Below are positions 8,675 to 20,030 of a DNA stretch of 64,000 nucleotides, piece after piece. Positions within the stretch are counted from its first letter, which is position 1, and each line of letters begins with the position of its first letter. The translations under genes and the position numbers were made by a program. Source of the stretch: Tissierellales bacterium (lineage in GTDB: Bacteria > Bacillota > Clostridia > Tissierellales > Sedimentibacteraceae); NCBI GenBank assembly GCA_018433765.1, contig JAHDQO010000002.1, forward strand, positions 62,001-126,000. The letters run 5' to 3'. The notes below the pieces were generated by a model. The model searched no databases and was not told the origin of the DNA. It worked only from the letters and a program-made list of their open reading frames with translations.

Positions 8675-9367
8675 ATGACTATTAAGGAAAAAACTGAAGA
8701 TGTATTATTAAGGGTTAGTAATGCTGCTGAAAAATCTGGTAGAAGTTTAAATGATATTACAGTTGTTGCTGTGACTAAAACTGTTGGTGTTGACAAAATA
8801 AATGAAGTAGTTAGCAGTGGAATTATCAATTTAGGAGAAAATAGGGTTCAAGAATTTAATAATAAATACAATCAATTAATAAATAATGATGTTAAATGGC
8901 ATATGATTGGTCATTTGCAGACTAATAAAGTTAAGTATATAATAGATAAAGTAGAGTTAATACACTCTGTTGAGAGTATTAAATTAGCTAAAGAAATAGA
9001 CAAGAAGGCTGAGAAGAATAATATTATTGCTAAAATATTAATAGAATTAAATATTGGTCAAGAATATAGTAAATTTGGAGTAAGTGAAGATGATATAATT
9101 GATTTATTAAAGGAACTTGAACAATTTAATAATATTAAAATTTGTGGATTAATGACTGTTGCACCATATTGTAATAATCCTGAGGATATAAGATGGGTAT
9201 TCAAAAAAATGAAAGAAAAATATGACAATATATCTACTTTACATTTTAAAAATGTAGAGATGAAATATTTATCTATGGGTATGACTAATGATTTTGAAAT
9301 AGCTATAGAAGAAGGGGCTAATATAGTTAGAATTGGGACAGGATTTTTTGGAGAAAGAAACTATTAG
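8675..9367 (+). CDS. YggS family PLP homeostasis protein
   Basis: A single-domain alanine racemase-fold protein that binds pyridoxal 5'-phosphate and influences vitamin B6 and amino acid homeostasis. The PLP lysine is Lys35 in VAVTKTV, and the conserved GENRVQE, WHMIGHLQTNKVK and SMGMTNDFEIAIEEGANIVRIG blocks (given here in pieces) are all present. At 230 residues it has the normal length. It lies 9 nt after the HlyD-like gene and 11 nt before sepF, as in many Gram-positive division clusters (B. subtilis YlmE). Confidence 0.95.
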   Translation: MTIKEKTEDVLLRVSNAAEKSGRSLNDITVVAVTKTVGVDKINEVVSSGIINLGENRVQEFNNKYNQLINNDVKWHMIGHLQTNKVKYIIDKVELIHSVESIKLAKEIDKKAEKNNIIAKILIELNIGQEYSKFGVSEDDIIDLLKELEQFNNIKICGLMTVAPYCNNPEDIRWVFKKMKEKYDNISTLHFKNVEMKYLSMGMTNDFEIAIEEGANIVRIGTGFFGERNY

Positions 9368-9378
9368 GAGGATAAGGT

Positions 9379-9819
9379 ATGAAAATATTTGATAAGATGA
9401 AAGATGTAATAGGACTTGCTGATTATGAGGAAGATGAGATGTATGAAGATGAATATGACCAAGAAGATAATGATTCATCTGTAAAAGAAAGATCTAGTTA
9501 TTACAAAAGAAAAAATAATATTATTAATGTACATTCAAATATTGATATGAAGTTATTTATATGTGAACCAAAAAGATATGAAGATTGTACTAGAGCAGTA
9601 GATGAATTAAAAAACAGAAAGCCTGTCGTATTAAACTTAGAAAACATGGACACCGATATAAAAAAACAAATATTTGAATTTATTAAGGGTTCAGTGTATG
9701 CCTTAGAAGCAAGTATACAAAAAGTATCTAGGGAGATTTTTGTTATAGCACCAAGTAATGTTCAAATTGATGGACAATTAAAAGAGAAACTAGAAAAAAA
9801 TTATTTCCCATGGAAATAG
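9379..9819 (+). CDS. sepF: Cell division protein SepF
   Basis: SepF binds FtsZ and the membrane and helps form the division septum. The N-terminal amphipathic membrane-binding helix (MKIFDKMKDVIGL) is followed by an acidic linker rich in Asp and Glu to about residue 35. The compact C-terminal SepF domain starts near residue 55 (IDMKLFICEPKRYED). Length 146 is typical. It has its own AGGAGG site and belongs to the operon with yggS upstream and yggT downstream. Confidence 0.95.
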   Translation: MKIFDKMKDVIGLADYEEDEMYEDEYDQEDNDSSVKERSSYYKRKNNIINVHSNIDMKLFICEPKRYEDCTRAVDELKNRKPVVLNLENMDTDIKKQIFEFIKGSVYALEASIQKVSREIFVIAPSNVQIDGQLKEKLEKNYFPWK

Positions 9820-9832
9820 CTAGGAGGCTGAC

Positions 9833-10093
9833 ATGTATTTTAAATTTGCTTTTAGTAAGTTTATGGATATATTAGAGTTACTAATATTAATAAGAGTATT
9901 ATTATCCTATATACCAAGTATAAGAAACAACAACATAGTTAGACTAATATATCAGCTTACAGAGCCAATACTTACACCTGTAAGAGAATTATTGTTTAGA
10001 ATAGGTTTAAATAGGGGAATGATTGATTTTTCACCAATTTTTGCGTTCTTGTTGTTAGGTGTTATTAGAACTATTGTATTAAGTATATTTTAA
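9833..10093 (+). CDS. YggT family membrane protein
   Basis: A small 86-residue integral membrane protein with two hydrophobic segments (about residues 12-28 and 63-85) separated by a loop containing the family motif LTEPILTPVRELL. It is the B. subtilis YlmG relative, always found near sepF. A role in envelope or division site function is suspected for the family but not defined. It is preceded by an AGGAGG site, and 48 nt separate it from ylmH. Confidence 0.88.
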   Translation: MYFKFAFSKFMDILELLILIRVLLSYIPSIRNNNIVRLIYQLTEPILTPVRELLFRIGLNRGMIDFSPIFAFLLLGVIRTIVLSIF

Positions 10094-10141
10094 TAAATTA
10101 TTATTATAAATATATTATCAACATCACGAAAGGAAGCTAAT

Positions 10142-10948
10142 GTGAAAAATATTAATAAGTATATTGAACATATCGAAGACCAAGAGTCTAAAATTACTGT
10201 AAAGAAGCTTATTGATAAAATTAATTATGTAAAAAAAAATTATAATTACGTTGTTACTGATTTTATGAATCCATATGAAGTTAGTATCTGCTTGCCTATA
10301 CTTAAAAACAATACAATTAAGCATTTGATTTATCCAGAATATAAAGAATGTGAGAGAAAGGTATTTATAATATACCCAGATTTTTTTAATGAAATTAATG
10401 TTGATGATTATATTTGTGGAATTAGAATAAAAAATAAATCTAAATATAAATCACTCACTCATAAAGATTATTTAGGATCAATAATGTCTCAAGGAATAGA
10501 AAGAGCGAAAATAGGAGACATCTATGTTCATGAAGAGTATGCAGATATTGTTGTTCAAAAAGAAATAACTGATTATCTAATATACAATATAAACAAAATA
10601 GGAAGAAATAAAATAGAAATTGAAGAAATAAAAACAAGTGAGATAAATTATAAAGAAAATGATTATAATATTTTAAATATTTCCATTTCATCATTAAGAT
10701 TAGACAATATTGTAAGGGCATTGATTAATAAATCTAGGGATTTTAGTGTTAATAAGATAAAAAGCGGAGACATCAAAGTAAACTGGAAAGAAATAACCAA
10801 AATTTCATATAACGTAAGTACAGCAGATGTGATATCAATAAGATATTATGGAAGGTATAAGATTGATGAAATAATGGGATTTACTAAAAGTGGCAGACAA
10901 AAAATAAGAATAAAATATTATATTGATAAAATTAATAAGGAGAACTAA
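10142..10948 (+). CDS. S4-domain RNA-binding protein YlmH
   Basis: A 268-residue protein related to B. subtilis YlmH, which has been linked to rescue of stalled ribosomes. The S4 RNA-binding domain is at about residues 180-245 (SLRLDNIVRALINKSR ... IKSGDIKVNWK). The upstream part has the usual YlmH alpha/beta fold. The start is GTG at 10142: the ATG two bases earlier is followed at once by TGA, and AAAGGA lies upstream. Its stop overlaps the start of mtnN by one base. In Bacillus the next gene would be divIVA, which is absent here. Confidence 0.9.
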   Translation: MKNINKYIEHIEDQESKITVKKLIDKINYVKKNYNYVVTDFMNPYEVSICLPILKNNTIKHLIYPEYKECERKVFIIYPDFFNEINVDDYICGIRIKNKSKYKSLTHKDYLGSIMSQGIERAKIGDIYVHEEYADIVVQKEITDYLIYNINKIGRNKIEIEEIKTSEINYKENDYNILNISISSLRLDNIVRALINKSRDFSVNKIKSGDIKVNWKEITKISYNVSTADVISIRYYGRYKIDEIMGFTKSGRQKIRIKYYIDKINKEN

Positions 10949-11643
10949 TGAAAACAATTGGAATTATTGGTGCAATGGAAGAAGAAGTTAGTGAGCTACT
11001 TAAAAAATATAAAGCTAAGGACAAAAAGAAAATATTGAATTATGAATACCATATTAGTGTACTAGAGAATAAAAAAATTATTGTTGTACAGTCTGGAATA
11101 GGTAAAGTAAATTCAGCTATTTGTGCTCAAATATTAATAGATAGATTTAATGTAGACTATGTAATTAATACAGGTGTAGCAGGAGCAATTTCAAATGAAC
11201 TAGAAATAGGTGACGTTGTTTTTTCGGATGAAACAATGCAGTATGATGTGGATGTAACGGCTTTTGGATATAAATTAGGGCAAATACCTAGAATGGGTGA
11301 AAACTATAGATTTAAAAGTAGTGAGTTATTAATCAGCAAATCTGAGAATATTGTAAAAGAAAAAGGATATAAGTATTATATTGGACAAATTGTATCAGGT
11401 GATTGTTTTGTTGGAACTGATGAGAAGAAAAAATGGATTTCAGGAAATTTTGATGCAATGTGTGTAGATATGGAAAGCGGTTCAATAGGGCACGTATGTG
11501 ATATGAACGGTATTCCATATATTGCTGTGAGATGTATATCAGATACATCAGATGATAGTGCTAAAATGAAATATGAAGACTTTATACCTATAGCTTTAGA
11601 AAAATGTTTTATAATAACAAGTTACTTGATAGAGGAGCTTTAA
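10948..11643 (+). CDS. mtnN: 5'-methylthioadenosine/S-adenosylhomocysteine nucleosidase
   Basis: It hydrolyses MTA and SAH to adenine and the ribosyl product, removing inhibitors of SAM-dependent enzymes and feeding the activated methyl cycle. The N-terminal MKTIGIIGAMEEEV, the central INTGVAGAI and the C-terminal VDMESGSIGHVC followed by RCISDTSDD are diagnostic. Catalytic Glu12 and the late Asp (in SDTSDD) are present. The 231-residue length is normal. It is tightly packed between ylmH (1-nt overlap) and lspA (3 nt), an unusual position compared with Bacillus. Confidence 0.95.
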   Translation: MKTIGIIGAMEEEVSELLKKYKAKDKKKILNYEYHISVLENKKIIVVQSGIGKVNSAICAQILIDRFNVDYVINTGVAGAISNELEIGDVVFSDETMQYDVDVTAFGYKLGQIPRMGENYRFKSSELLISKSENIVKEKGYKYYIGQIVSGDCFVGTDEKKKWISGNFDAMCVDMESGSIGHVCDMNGIPYIAVRCISDTSDDSAKMKYEDFIPIALEKCFIITSYLIEEL

Positions 11644-11646
11644 ATT

Positions 11647-12111
11647 ATGATATTTATATATACTGTTATTTTTATTAGTATTATTATAATTGATCAAATA
11701 ACTAAATATTGGGCGGTATATTTAAAAAGTAATCCTCCAATTGTATTAATTGATAATTTTTTACAATTAAATTATACAGAAAACCATGGAGCTGCATTTG
11801 GAATGCTTCAAGGAAAGCAAACTTTTTTTATTATAGTAACAATTGTAATACTTGTAGTCATTATATATACTTTAATAAAAAATAATAAATTAAGCAATAT
11901 TTCAAGAATATCTTTAATATTAATATCAGGTGGAGCTGTAGGTAATCTTATAGATAGGATTAGATTGCATTATGTTGTTGATTTTATTGATGTCAATTTT
12001 GGTAAAATTTACGATTTCCCTATATTTAATGCAGCTGATAGTTTTGTAGTTATAGGTACCTTTATTTTAATTTATTTAATTGGTTTCGACAAATTTGAGA
12101 AGAGTGAATGA
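11647..12111 (+). CDS. lspA: Lipoprotein signal peptidase (signal peptidase II)
   Basis: This aspartyl membrane protease removes signal peptides from prolipoproteins after lipid attachment. Four hydrophobic segments are visible in the 154 residues. The motifs ENHGAAFGML (45-54), GGAVGNLIDR (95-104), VVDF with catalytic Asp112 and FNAADS with Asp131 are intact, and the Asp pair has the family spacing of 19. The gene sits 3 nt after mtnN and 1 nt before the RluD-type gene, the common lspA-rluD pair. Confidence 0.96.
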   Translation: MIFIYTVIFISIIIIDQITKYWAVYLKSNPPIVLIDNFLQLNYTENHGAAFGMLQGKQTFFIIVTIVILVVIIYTLIKNNKLSNISRISLILISGGAVGNLIDRIRLHYVVDFIDVNFGKIYDFPIFNAADSFVVIGTFILIYLIGFDKFEKSE

Positions 12112-12112
12112 A

Positions 12113-13590
<1,478 letters not shown>

Positions 13591-13600
<10 letters not shown>

Positions 13601-15348
13601 ACTTTAATATCATTTATATTTGGATTTACAATGACTGTGTAATAATTTTCATAAATAACAAATCCGGGTTTTGAACCATTGGGTTTCTTTACATTAATTC
13701 TTTTTGTATAGTCAATTTCTACATTGTCAGAATTTCTAGCCTTACTATAGTATGCAGCAAGTCGTGCTGCTTCTAATAATTCACTATCATCAATATCATC
13801 ACCATTAGTTCGCAGTATTACATGAGAACCTGGAATATTTTTTGTGTGAAGCCATAGATCATCTTTTCTTGATATTTTGAAGGTTAATAAGTCGTTTTGT
13901 TTATTGTTCTTACCTACTAATATCTCATGACCTTTTGAAGAAACAAAAGATAAAGGTTTAGAACCTTTTGTACTGCTTTTTTTTGAAACTTTCTTTTTCT
14001 TAATGAATCCCTGTGCAGATAATTCTTCTCTTATTTCTTCTATTTCATTAATATTGCTGCATTGTTCAATATTATAAATGATATTTTCCAAATAAAATAT
14101 TTCGTTTTCGGTATATTGTATAAGTTTTACAAGTTCCTCTTCTGCCTTCTTAAGCTTATTATATTTTTTGTAGTGTTTTTGAGCATTTTGAGAAGGATTT
14201 AGTCTTGGGTCTAAAGGTATAGTTATTGTACTTGTTCCTTCTTCGTCATAATAATTTTGAACAGTAATATTGGTGCTGGATTTATTAATCATATGAATAT
14301 TTGATATTATCAGGTCACCATAAATTCTATATTTTTCTCTATCTTCTGCACTAAATAAATCTTGCTTTTGCTTGGCTAATTTTTTTATATTTCTATCAAG
14401 TTTTGTGTTTATTGTTTTTAACATATTGGCAGATTTTTGTTTTAATCTGTTAATGTTATCTCTTTTGAAATAGAAAACATCTAGTAATTCATTTATAGAA
14501 GTATAATTAATTTTATCATCCATTTCAATATGATTTAAATCTAAGCAGTGAAAATCATAATAAGTATTATTATTGATATAAATTGAAGGTGAAAAATTAT
14601 TTTGATTAACCTTATCAAACATAATATTAAAATTTAGCCAAAGTCTATTAGATATATTTTCATCGATTTCAGCTAAAGTAATACTTTCGTCAACTTGTGA
14701 AAGAAAACAAATTTCTTTACTTATAAGAGGACTTATACCATTAAACGTTTGGTAAAAATATTTATATAAAACTATTCCTTGCCGAGTTTTATTTAGTAGA
14801 TTCATAAAATCTTTTTTATTTATATTTAATGGATTGTATTTTGGTTTAGAAGGTGGAGCACTATAAACTAAACCTGGATAAATTTGCCTTTTACTGCTTA
14901 TATTTTGACTAATTCTTTTTATAGAATCTATAATATTTCTTGATTCTGTATTTATTAAAATAATATTACTGTGTTTGCCCATTATTTCAATAATAAAAGA
15001 CTTATAATGTATTGATTCTAATTCATCTTTTGTTTCAAAAACTATCTCAACAATTCTATCAAAATTCAATTGTTTAATCTCACGTATTCGTGAACCTGTT
15101 AAATGTTTCCTTAAAAGCATACAAAATACTGGGGGCTTTATTGGATTGCTTTTAATATTTTTTGTTACATGAATTCTAGGGTAGTTACTGCTTGCTGTTA
15201 TTAGTAATTTATAGTTTTTGCCATTATTTCTTACAGTAAAAAACAATTCATCTTTTTCAGTCTGATGAATTTTATCAACTCTTCCATTTATTAAAGTTTC
15301 ATTTAATGTATTTGTGATACAATTAAGTACTATTCCATCTAGTGGCAT
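13591..15348 (-). CDS. rqcH: RqcH (Rqc2/NFACT family) ribosome quality control protein
   Basis: RqcH binds stalled 50S subunits with peptidyl-tRNA and directs addition of C-terminal alanine tails, marking nascent chains for degradation. The N-terminal NFACT-N domain begins MPLDGIVLNCI, a long helical coiled-coil middle is at about 280-430, and the NFACT-R domain near 470-560 carries DDLWLHTKNIPGSHVIL. The older name FbpA reflects fibronectin-binding claims. I chose the ATG at 15348 because GGAGG precedes it; a TTG at 15360 would lie before that site. The product is 585 residues. Confidence 0.94.
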
Positions 15349-15519
15349 GTTAACCTCCAACTGTCTTATAGCTAATTTAAATATTATAATTTTTAATAAT
15401 ATTTAATACCTGTATAAGTATAACACTAAAAAATAATATAATAAAGTAATTTTTATGTTTACTATTTGTCAAATAATGATATAATATAATGATAGTATTT
15501 CAACAATGGAGATGATGCA

Positions 15520-16407
15520 ATGAATAATATTAGAAGTATGACGGGTTATGGAAAAGGTGAATACAGCGATGGAAATAGATGCTTTATAACAGAAATAAAA
15601 ACTGTAAACAATAGATACAGTGATGTTATAATTAAAACCCCTAAGCATCTTAGATTTTTCGAGGAAAGTATTAGAAAAATTGTTAAAAAAAATATAAGCA
15701 GGGGTAGAGTAGAAGTATACATAACTACTGAATATTATAATGATTTGGAAATGGAGATTATTCCCAATATAGAACTAGCTAAATCATACAATAAAGCTAT
15801 AAGTGAAATTAGAGAAGTTTTAAATATAGACAAAGAACCTGTTATAGATACTATATTAAAATTGCAAGACGTATTAACTATGAGAAAGAAAGAAGAAGAT
15901 GAAGATCAACTTAGTTTATCTTTAGAGAATTCCATAAACAATGCAATTGAAAAGTTAATAGCTATGAGATCTAGAGAGGGAAACGAACTTAAAAAGGATA
16001 TAGCTGAAAAGGTATTAGATATAGATAAGCTTATTGACGAGATAGAAAAACATTCACAAAATTTAGTTGAAGAATATAAAGAAAGATTAGAACTTAGAGT
16101 TAAAGATTTCTTTAGTGATAAATGTGATTTGGATGAAAATAGATTATATAATGAGATTGTATTTTATGCCGATAAAAGTGACATAAATGAAGAAATTGTT
16201 AGGTTAAGAAGTCATGTTGAGCAAATAAATCAAACTTTAGAGAATGGTGGAGTTATTGGAAGAAAACTTGATTTTATCATACAAGAAGCTAATAGAGAAA
16301 TTAACACTATAGGCTCAAAAGTTGGGAATTTATCTATTACTAAGTTTGTTGTTGAAATTAAAAATTTACTGGAGAAAATACGAGAGCAAATTCAAAACAT
16401 AGAATAA
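15520..16407 (+). CDS. YicC/YloC family endoribonuclease-like protein
   Basis: A 295-residue YicC/YloC protein. Members have been reported as endoribonucleases or adaptors in RNA decay. The N terminus MNNIRSMTGYGKGEY and the C terminus (FIIQEANREINTIGSK, then IKNLLEKIREQIQNIE) are the two conserved blocks (YicC_N and DUF1527). The start has GGAGATG upstream. It leads the conserved remA-gmk-rpoZ cluster, 25 nt before remA. TATAAT-like boxes at 15480-15490 suggest a promoter, but I see no good -35. Confidence 0.93.
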   Translation: MNNIRSMTGYGKGEYSDGNRCFITEIKTVNNRYSDVIIKTPKHLRFFEESIRKIVKKNISRGRVEVYITTEYYNDLEMEIIPNIELAKSYNKAISEIREVLNIDKEPVIDTILKLQDVLTMRKKEEDEDQLSLSLENSINNAIEKLIAMRSREGNELKKDIAEKVLDIDKLIDEIEKHSQNLVEEYKERLELRVKDFFSDKCDLDENRLYNEIVFYADKSDINEEIVRLRSHVEQINQTLENGGVIGRKLDFIIQEANREINTIGSKVGNLSITKFVVEIKNLLEKIREQIQNIE

Positions 16408-16432
16408 TAACATTTGAAAGGAATGAATTTTA

Positions 16433-16684
16433 ATGGCGAATAAAACAATTAATATAGGTTTTGGTAATATAGTTGTTGCTGAACGTATTATTGCTATTGT
16501 GAGTCCTGAATCTGCTCCAATAAAGCGTATAATACAAGAAGCAAGAGATTCACATAAATTAGTCGATGCAACATATGGTAGAAGAACAAGAGCTGTAATT
16601 ATTACTGATAGTAATCATGTGGTTTTGTCGGCTATTCAGCCAGACACAATGGCTCAAAGGTTTGAAACAGTTATAAAAGAATAA
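16433..16684 (+). CDS. remA: RemA (DUF370) DNA-binding regulator
   Basis: RemA is a small oligomeric DNA-binding protein that activates biofilm matrix and osmoprotection genes in B. subtilis. In many Firmicutes it is always linked to gmk. The 83-residue sequence is highly conserved ([22 protein letters not shown], abbreviated, then [19 protein letters not shown]). It lacks a classical HTH. It sits 11 nt before gmk with an AAAGGA ribosome site. Confidence 0.93.
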   Translation: MANKTINIGFGNIVVAERIIAIVSPESAPIKRIIQEARDSHKLVDATYGRRTRAVIITDSNHVVLSAIQPDTMAQRFETVIKE

Positions 16685-16695
16685 AGGATGAGATA

Positions 16696-17301
16696 ATGGA
16701 GAAGGGATTATTAATAGTAGTTTCTGGACCTTCTGGTGCTGGAAAAGGGACAATCTGTAAAAAATTAATTAAATTAGATTCAAACTTAAAAATGTCTATT
16801 TCTGCAACTACTCGTAAACCTAGAAAAGGAGAGATAGAAGGAATTAATTATTTCTTTATTGAAGAAAAACAATTTGAAAATATGATATTGAATAAAGAGT
16901 TCATTGAACATGCTTTAGTTTATGGTAACTATTACGGTACACCTAAAAGTAATGTAATGAATGAAATAAACGCAGGTAAGGATATTATTTTAGAAATTGA
17001 TATACAAGGAGCTTTAGAAGTTAAAGAAAAATATCCAGAAGCGACATTTATATTTATTTTACCACCTTCTATAAAAGAGTTAGAAAGAAGAATAGTCGGA
17101 CGAGGTACTGATTCAAAAGAAACTATTTTGAAAAGAATGAAATGTGTATACGAAGAGTTAAATTTTGCATTTAAATATGATTATGTAGTTGTAAATGATA
17201 TCGTAGACAATGCAGCAGAAAAAATAAAATGTATCATTACTGCTGAAAAAAATAAAGTTAACAGAAAGCATAGATTAATACAAAAGATTAGGGAGGAATA
17301 A
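16696..17301 (+). CDS. gmk: Guanylate kinase
   Basis: It phosphorylates GMP to GDP with ATP, supplying guanine nucleotides. The P-loop GPSGAGKGT is at residues 11-19, SATTRKPRKGEIEGINYFF forms the GMP-binding region, and the lid arginines RRIVGRGTD follow. Length 201 is normal. It ends 1 nt before rpoZ, so the two are translationally linked. Confidence 0.97.
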   Translation: MEKGLLIVVSGPSGAGKGTICKKLIKLDSNLKMSISATTRKPRKGEIEGINYFFIEEKQFENMILNKEFIEHALVYGNYYGTPKSNVMNEINAGKDIILEIDIQGALEVKEKYPEATFIFILPPSIKELERRIVGRGTDSKETILKRMKCVYEELNFAFKYDYVVVNDIVDNAAEKIKCIITAEKNKVNRKHRLIQKIREE

Positions 17302-17302
17302 T

Positions 17303-17515
17303 ATGTTAAATCCATCAATAGATGATTTAGTAAAAAAAGTTGATAGTAAATATACTCTTGTTACTATAATTTCAAAAAGAGCAAGACAATTAATAACTGG
17401 AGATGAGCCTTTGGTTTATGCTAAATCAAATAAACCTGTTTCTATTGCAATAGAGGAATTTAATGATGATAAGATAAGTGCAGTATATGAAGAGGACATA
17501 GAAGAAGAAGCTTGA
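17303..17515 (+). CDS. rpoZ: DNA-directed RNA polymerase omega subunit
   Basis: Omega helps assemble and stabilise RNA polymerase by binding beta'. This 70-residue copy has the typical N-terminal LNPSIDDLVKKVDSKYTLVTIISKRARQL (abbreviated) core and an acidic C-terminal tail. It has GGGAGG upstream and follows gmk by one base. A terminator stem includes its stop codon. In B. subtilis coaBC would come next, but here priA follows directly. Confidence 0.95.
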   Translation: MLNPSIDDLVKKVDSKYTLVTIISKRARQLITGDEPLVYAKSNKPVSIAIEEFNDDKISAVYEEDIEEEA

Positions 17516-17536
17516 TATAATATCAAGCTTTTATTA
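17508..17536 (+). terminator. Terminator overlapping the rpoZ stop
   Basis: AAGCTTGAT (17508-17516) pairs with ATCAAGCTT (17522-17530), followed by TTATTAATT. The TGA stop of rpoZ lies in the 5' arm. The T tract is short, so termination may be partial. Confidence 0.6.
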
Positions 17537-17559
17537 ATTAAGTAAGTGGAAGTGTAATT

Positions 17560-19986
17560 ATGTATAGCAAATATGTACAAATAGTTATTAATAATAACTC
17601 AAAAAGTACTGATAGACTATATACATACGGAGTATTAGAACAATTAGAGGAAAAAGTTGCTGTAGGAAAAAGGGCTAAGATTGAATTTGGAAGAAATAGA
17701 AAAACTTTAGAAGGAATAATTTTAAATGTAAGTTATCAGAATAGCTTGGAAGATAAAAAAATTAAGCCTGTTATAGATGTTCTAGATGATGAGCCTATAA
17801 TTAAAAAAGAATTAATAAAGCTTGCTTTTTGGATTAGAGAAAGATATGTATGCCGCTACATAGAAGCTGTAAAACTTATGTTTCCTTCTAATTTAAAATA
17901 TGAGCAAAAGATAATTATTAAATTAAACGATAATGTTAGTAGATTGAATTTGACTAAAAAAGAGCTTAAAGTAATAGATATTATAGATAATAAGTCAATA
18001 GATATAAATATTATAAAGAAACAATATAAAAGTAATGACTTATATTCTATAATAGATAAATTAGAAAATAAAAACATTATAAATGTTAATATTATAGAAA
18101 CTACAGGTAAAAATAAAAGAACAATTAAAGTTGTAGAATTAGTAGATGTAAGAAATTGTATAGAAGATTATAAACTAAATAATGCAAGAAAACAATTTGA
18201 AATAATAAAATACTTGTTGGATAATAAAAAAGCTAAATTAAGTGATATAATGCAAAATTTAAATGCATCTTTATCGTCTTTTAAATCTTTGGAAAAAAAA
18301 GGATTCATACAAATTTTTGAAAAATCTATTATAAATTATAAACCAAAAAAAATTGTACTAGATACAAAAAAAGTTTTAAATACAGAACAATTAGAGTGCT
18401 TTAAAAACATTATTGATAGTAAGGAAAAAGCATTTTTACTTCACGGCGTAACTGGAAGTGGAAAAACAGAAATTTATATGCAGTTAATAGAGAAATATTT
18501 AAATATAAATATGCAAGCAATTGTTTTAGTACCTGAAATATCACTAACTCCCCAGACAATAGAAAGATTCGAAGCACGGTTTGGAAACAGAATAGCAGTT
18601 TATCATAGTAAACTTACTCCTAGAGAAAAATATGAGCAGTGGGAAAGAGTATTACAAGGTAAAGCAGATATTGTCATAGGAGCCCGATCGGCTTTGTTTG
18701 CACCTGTTAAGAATTTAGGAATTATTATTATTGACGAAGAACATGAAGAAAGTTATAAATCTTCTTCAACACCTAAGTATGATGCTGTAGAAGTGGCTAT
18801 AAAAAGAGCTTATATTGAAAATTGTAAAGTAGTTTTAGGATCAGCTACACCCTCAGTTAGAACCTATTATCTGGCTAAACGGGGATATTTAAAATTATTA
18901 GAAATAAAAAATCGAGTAAGAGAAATTTCCATGCCAGAAATTAAAATAATTGATATGAGAGAAGAATTATCTTTCGGCAATAAAAGTTTTATAAGTAAGC
19001 AGTTATATAACGATTTGTGCAATGTACTAAATAGAAAAGAACAAGCTATTTTGTTCTTAAATAGGAGAGGATATTCAAATTTTGTTTTATGTAAAGAATG
19101 TGGTAATGTTATTAAATGCAGCAAATGCGATATTTCTATGACATATCATGCAGATAAAAAACTTTTAATTTGCCATTATTGTGGGAGAACACAAAAAATA
19201 GCATCAACTTGTTCAAACTGTGGAAGTAGCAGTATTAAACAATTAGGAATAGGTACTCAACAAGTGGAAATATTAATAAAGAAGCTTTTTCCACAAGCTA
19301 ATGTTAGGAGAATGGATTTTGATACTATGACTGAAAAAGATAGTTATAGTAAAATATATAAAGATTTTAAAAAACAGAAGATTGATATATTAATAGGTAC
19401 ACAAATGCTTGCAAAAGGATTAGATTTTCCTAATGTTACATTAGTAGGTGTTATATCTGCTGATACTTCATTGAATTTGCCATTTTATAATGCAAATGAA
19501 AAAACTTATCAATTATTAACACAAGTAAGTGGAAGAGCTGGAAGAGGGAATAAAAAAGGACGGGTATACATTCAAACATATGAGCCGGAACATTTTACTA
19601 TAGAAGCTGTTAAAGATAATTCATATGATTTTTTTATAAATAAAGAAATTATACTAAGAAAAGAATTTGCATATCCTCCATTTATTGATATTATTAATAT
19701 AAGTACTATTTCAAAATATGAAGATAGTTTAAAAAAGATAAGTACTGAAAAGTATTTTAAAATAAAAAATATATTAAAAAATTTAATTGAAAAAAGAATG
19801 GTATTATTGTATAAACCTATTCCTAATAGTGTTTATAAAATTAATGATGAATATAGAATGAATGTTTATATTAAATCGTCTAAGAAAAGTACATTGAATG
19901 TGAAAAAGGCAGTTAGGGAAGTTTATTTAAATGAAGATATTAAAAATATAAAGATTAGTATTAATTTTAATAATATACTTTTATAG
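17560..19986 (+). CDS. priA: Primosomal replication restart helicase PriA
   Basis: PriA reloads the replisome at stalled forks. The N-terminal DNA-binding part is followed by a superfamily 2 helicase with Walker A GVTGSGKTE near 296-304 and a DEEH box. A zinc-binding domain with paired CX2C motifs lies near 512-555 (CKECG, CSKCD, CHYCG, CSNCG), and the C-terminal helicase domain has QMLAKGLDFP. At 808 residues it is slightly longer than the E. coli protein, as in Firmicutes. The start ATG at 17560 follows AAGTGGAAG, a modest site. Confidence 0.96.
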   Translation: MYSKYVQIVINNNSKSTDRLYTYGVLEQLEEKVAVGKRAKIEFGRNRKTLEGIILNVSYQNSLEDKKIKPVIDVLDDEPIIKKELIKLAFWIRERYVCRYIEAVKLMFPSNLKYEQKIIIKLNDNVSRLNLTKKELKVIDIIDNKSIDINIIKKQYKSNDLYSIIDKLENKNIINVNIIETTGKNKRTIKVVELVDVRNCIEDYKLNNARKQFEIIKYLLDNKKAKLSDIMQNLNASLSSFKSLEKKGFIQIFEKSIINYKPKKIVLDTKKVLNTEQLECFKNIIDSKEKAFLLHGVTGSGKTEIYMQLIEKYLNINMQAIVLVPEISLTPQTIERFEARFGNRIAVYHSKLTPREKYEQWERVLQGKADIVIGARSALFAPVKNLGIIIIDEEHEESYKSSSTPKYDAVEVAIKRAYIENCKVVLGSATPSVRTYYLAKRGYLKLLEIKNRVREISMPEIKIIDMREELSFGNKSFISKQLYNDLCNVLNRKEQAILFLNRRGYSNFVLCKECGNVIKCSKCDISMTYHADKKLLICHYCGRTQKIASTCSNCGSSSIKQLGIGTQQVEILIKKLFPQANVRRMDFDTMTEKDSYSKIYKDFKKQKIDILIGTQMLAKGLDFPNVTLVGVISADTSLNLPFYNANEKTYQLLTQVSGRAGRGNKKGRVYIQTYEPEHFTIEAVKDNSYDFFINKEIILRKEFAYPPFIDIINISTISKYEDSLKKISTEKYFKIKNILKNLIEKRMVLLYKPIPNSVYKINDEYRMNVYIKSSKKSTLNVKKAVREVYLNEDIKNIKISINFNNILL

Positions 19987-20030
19987 TTATGAAATATATT
20001 TATTTTTAGTTATGCTTTAGGGAGGGTAAG

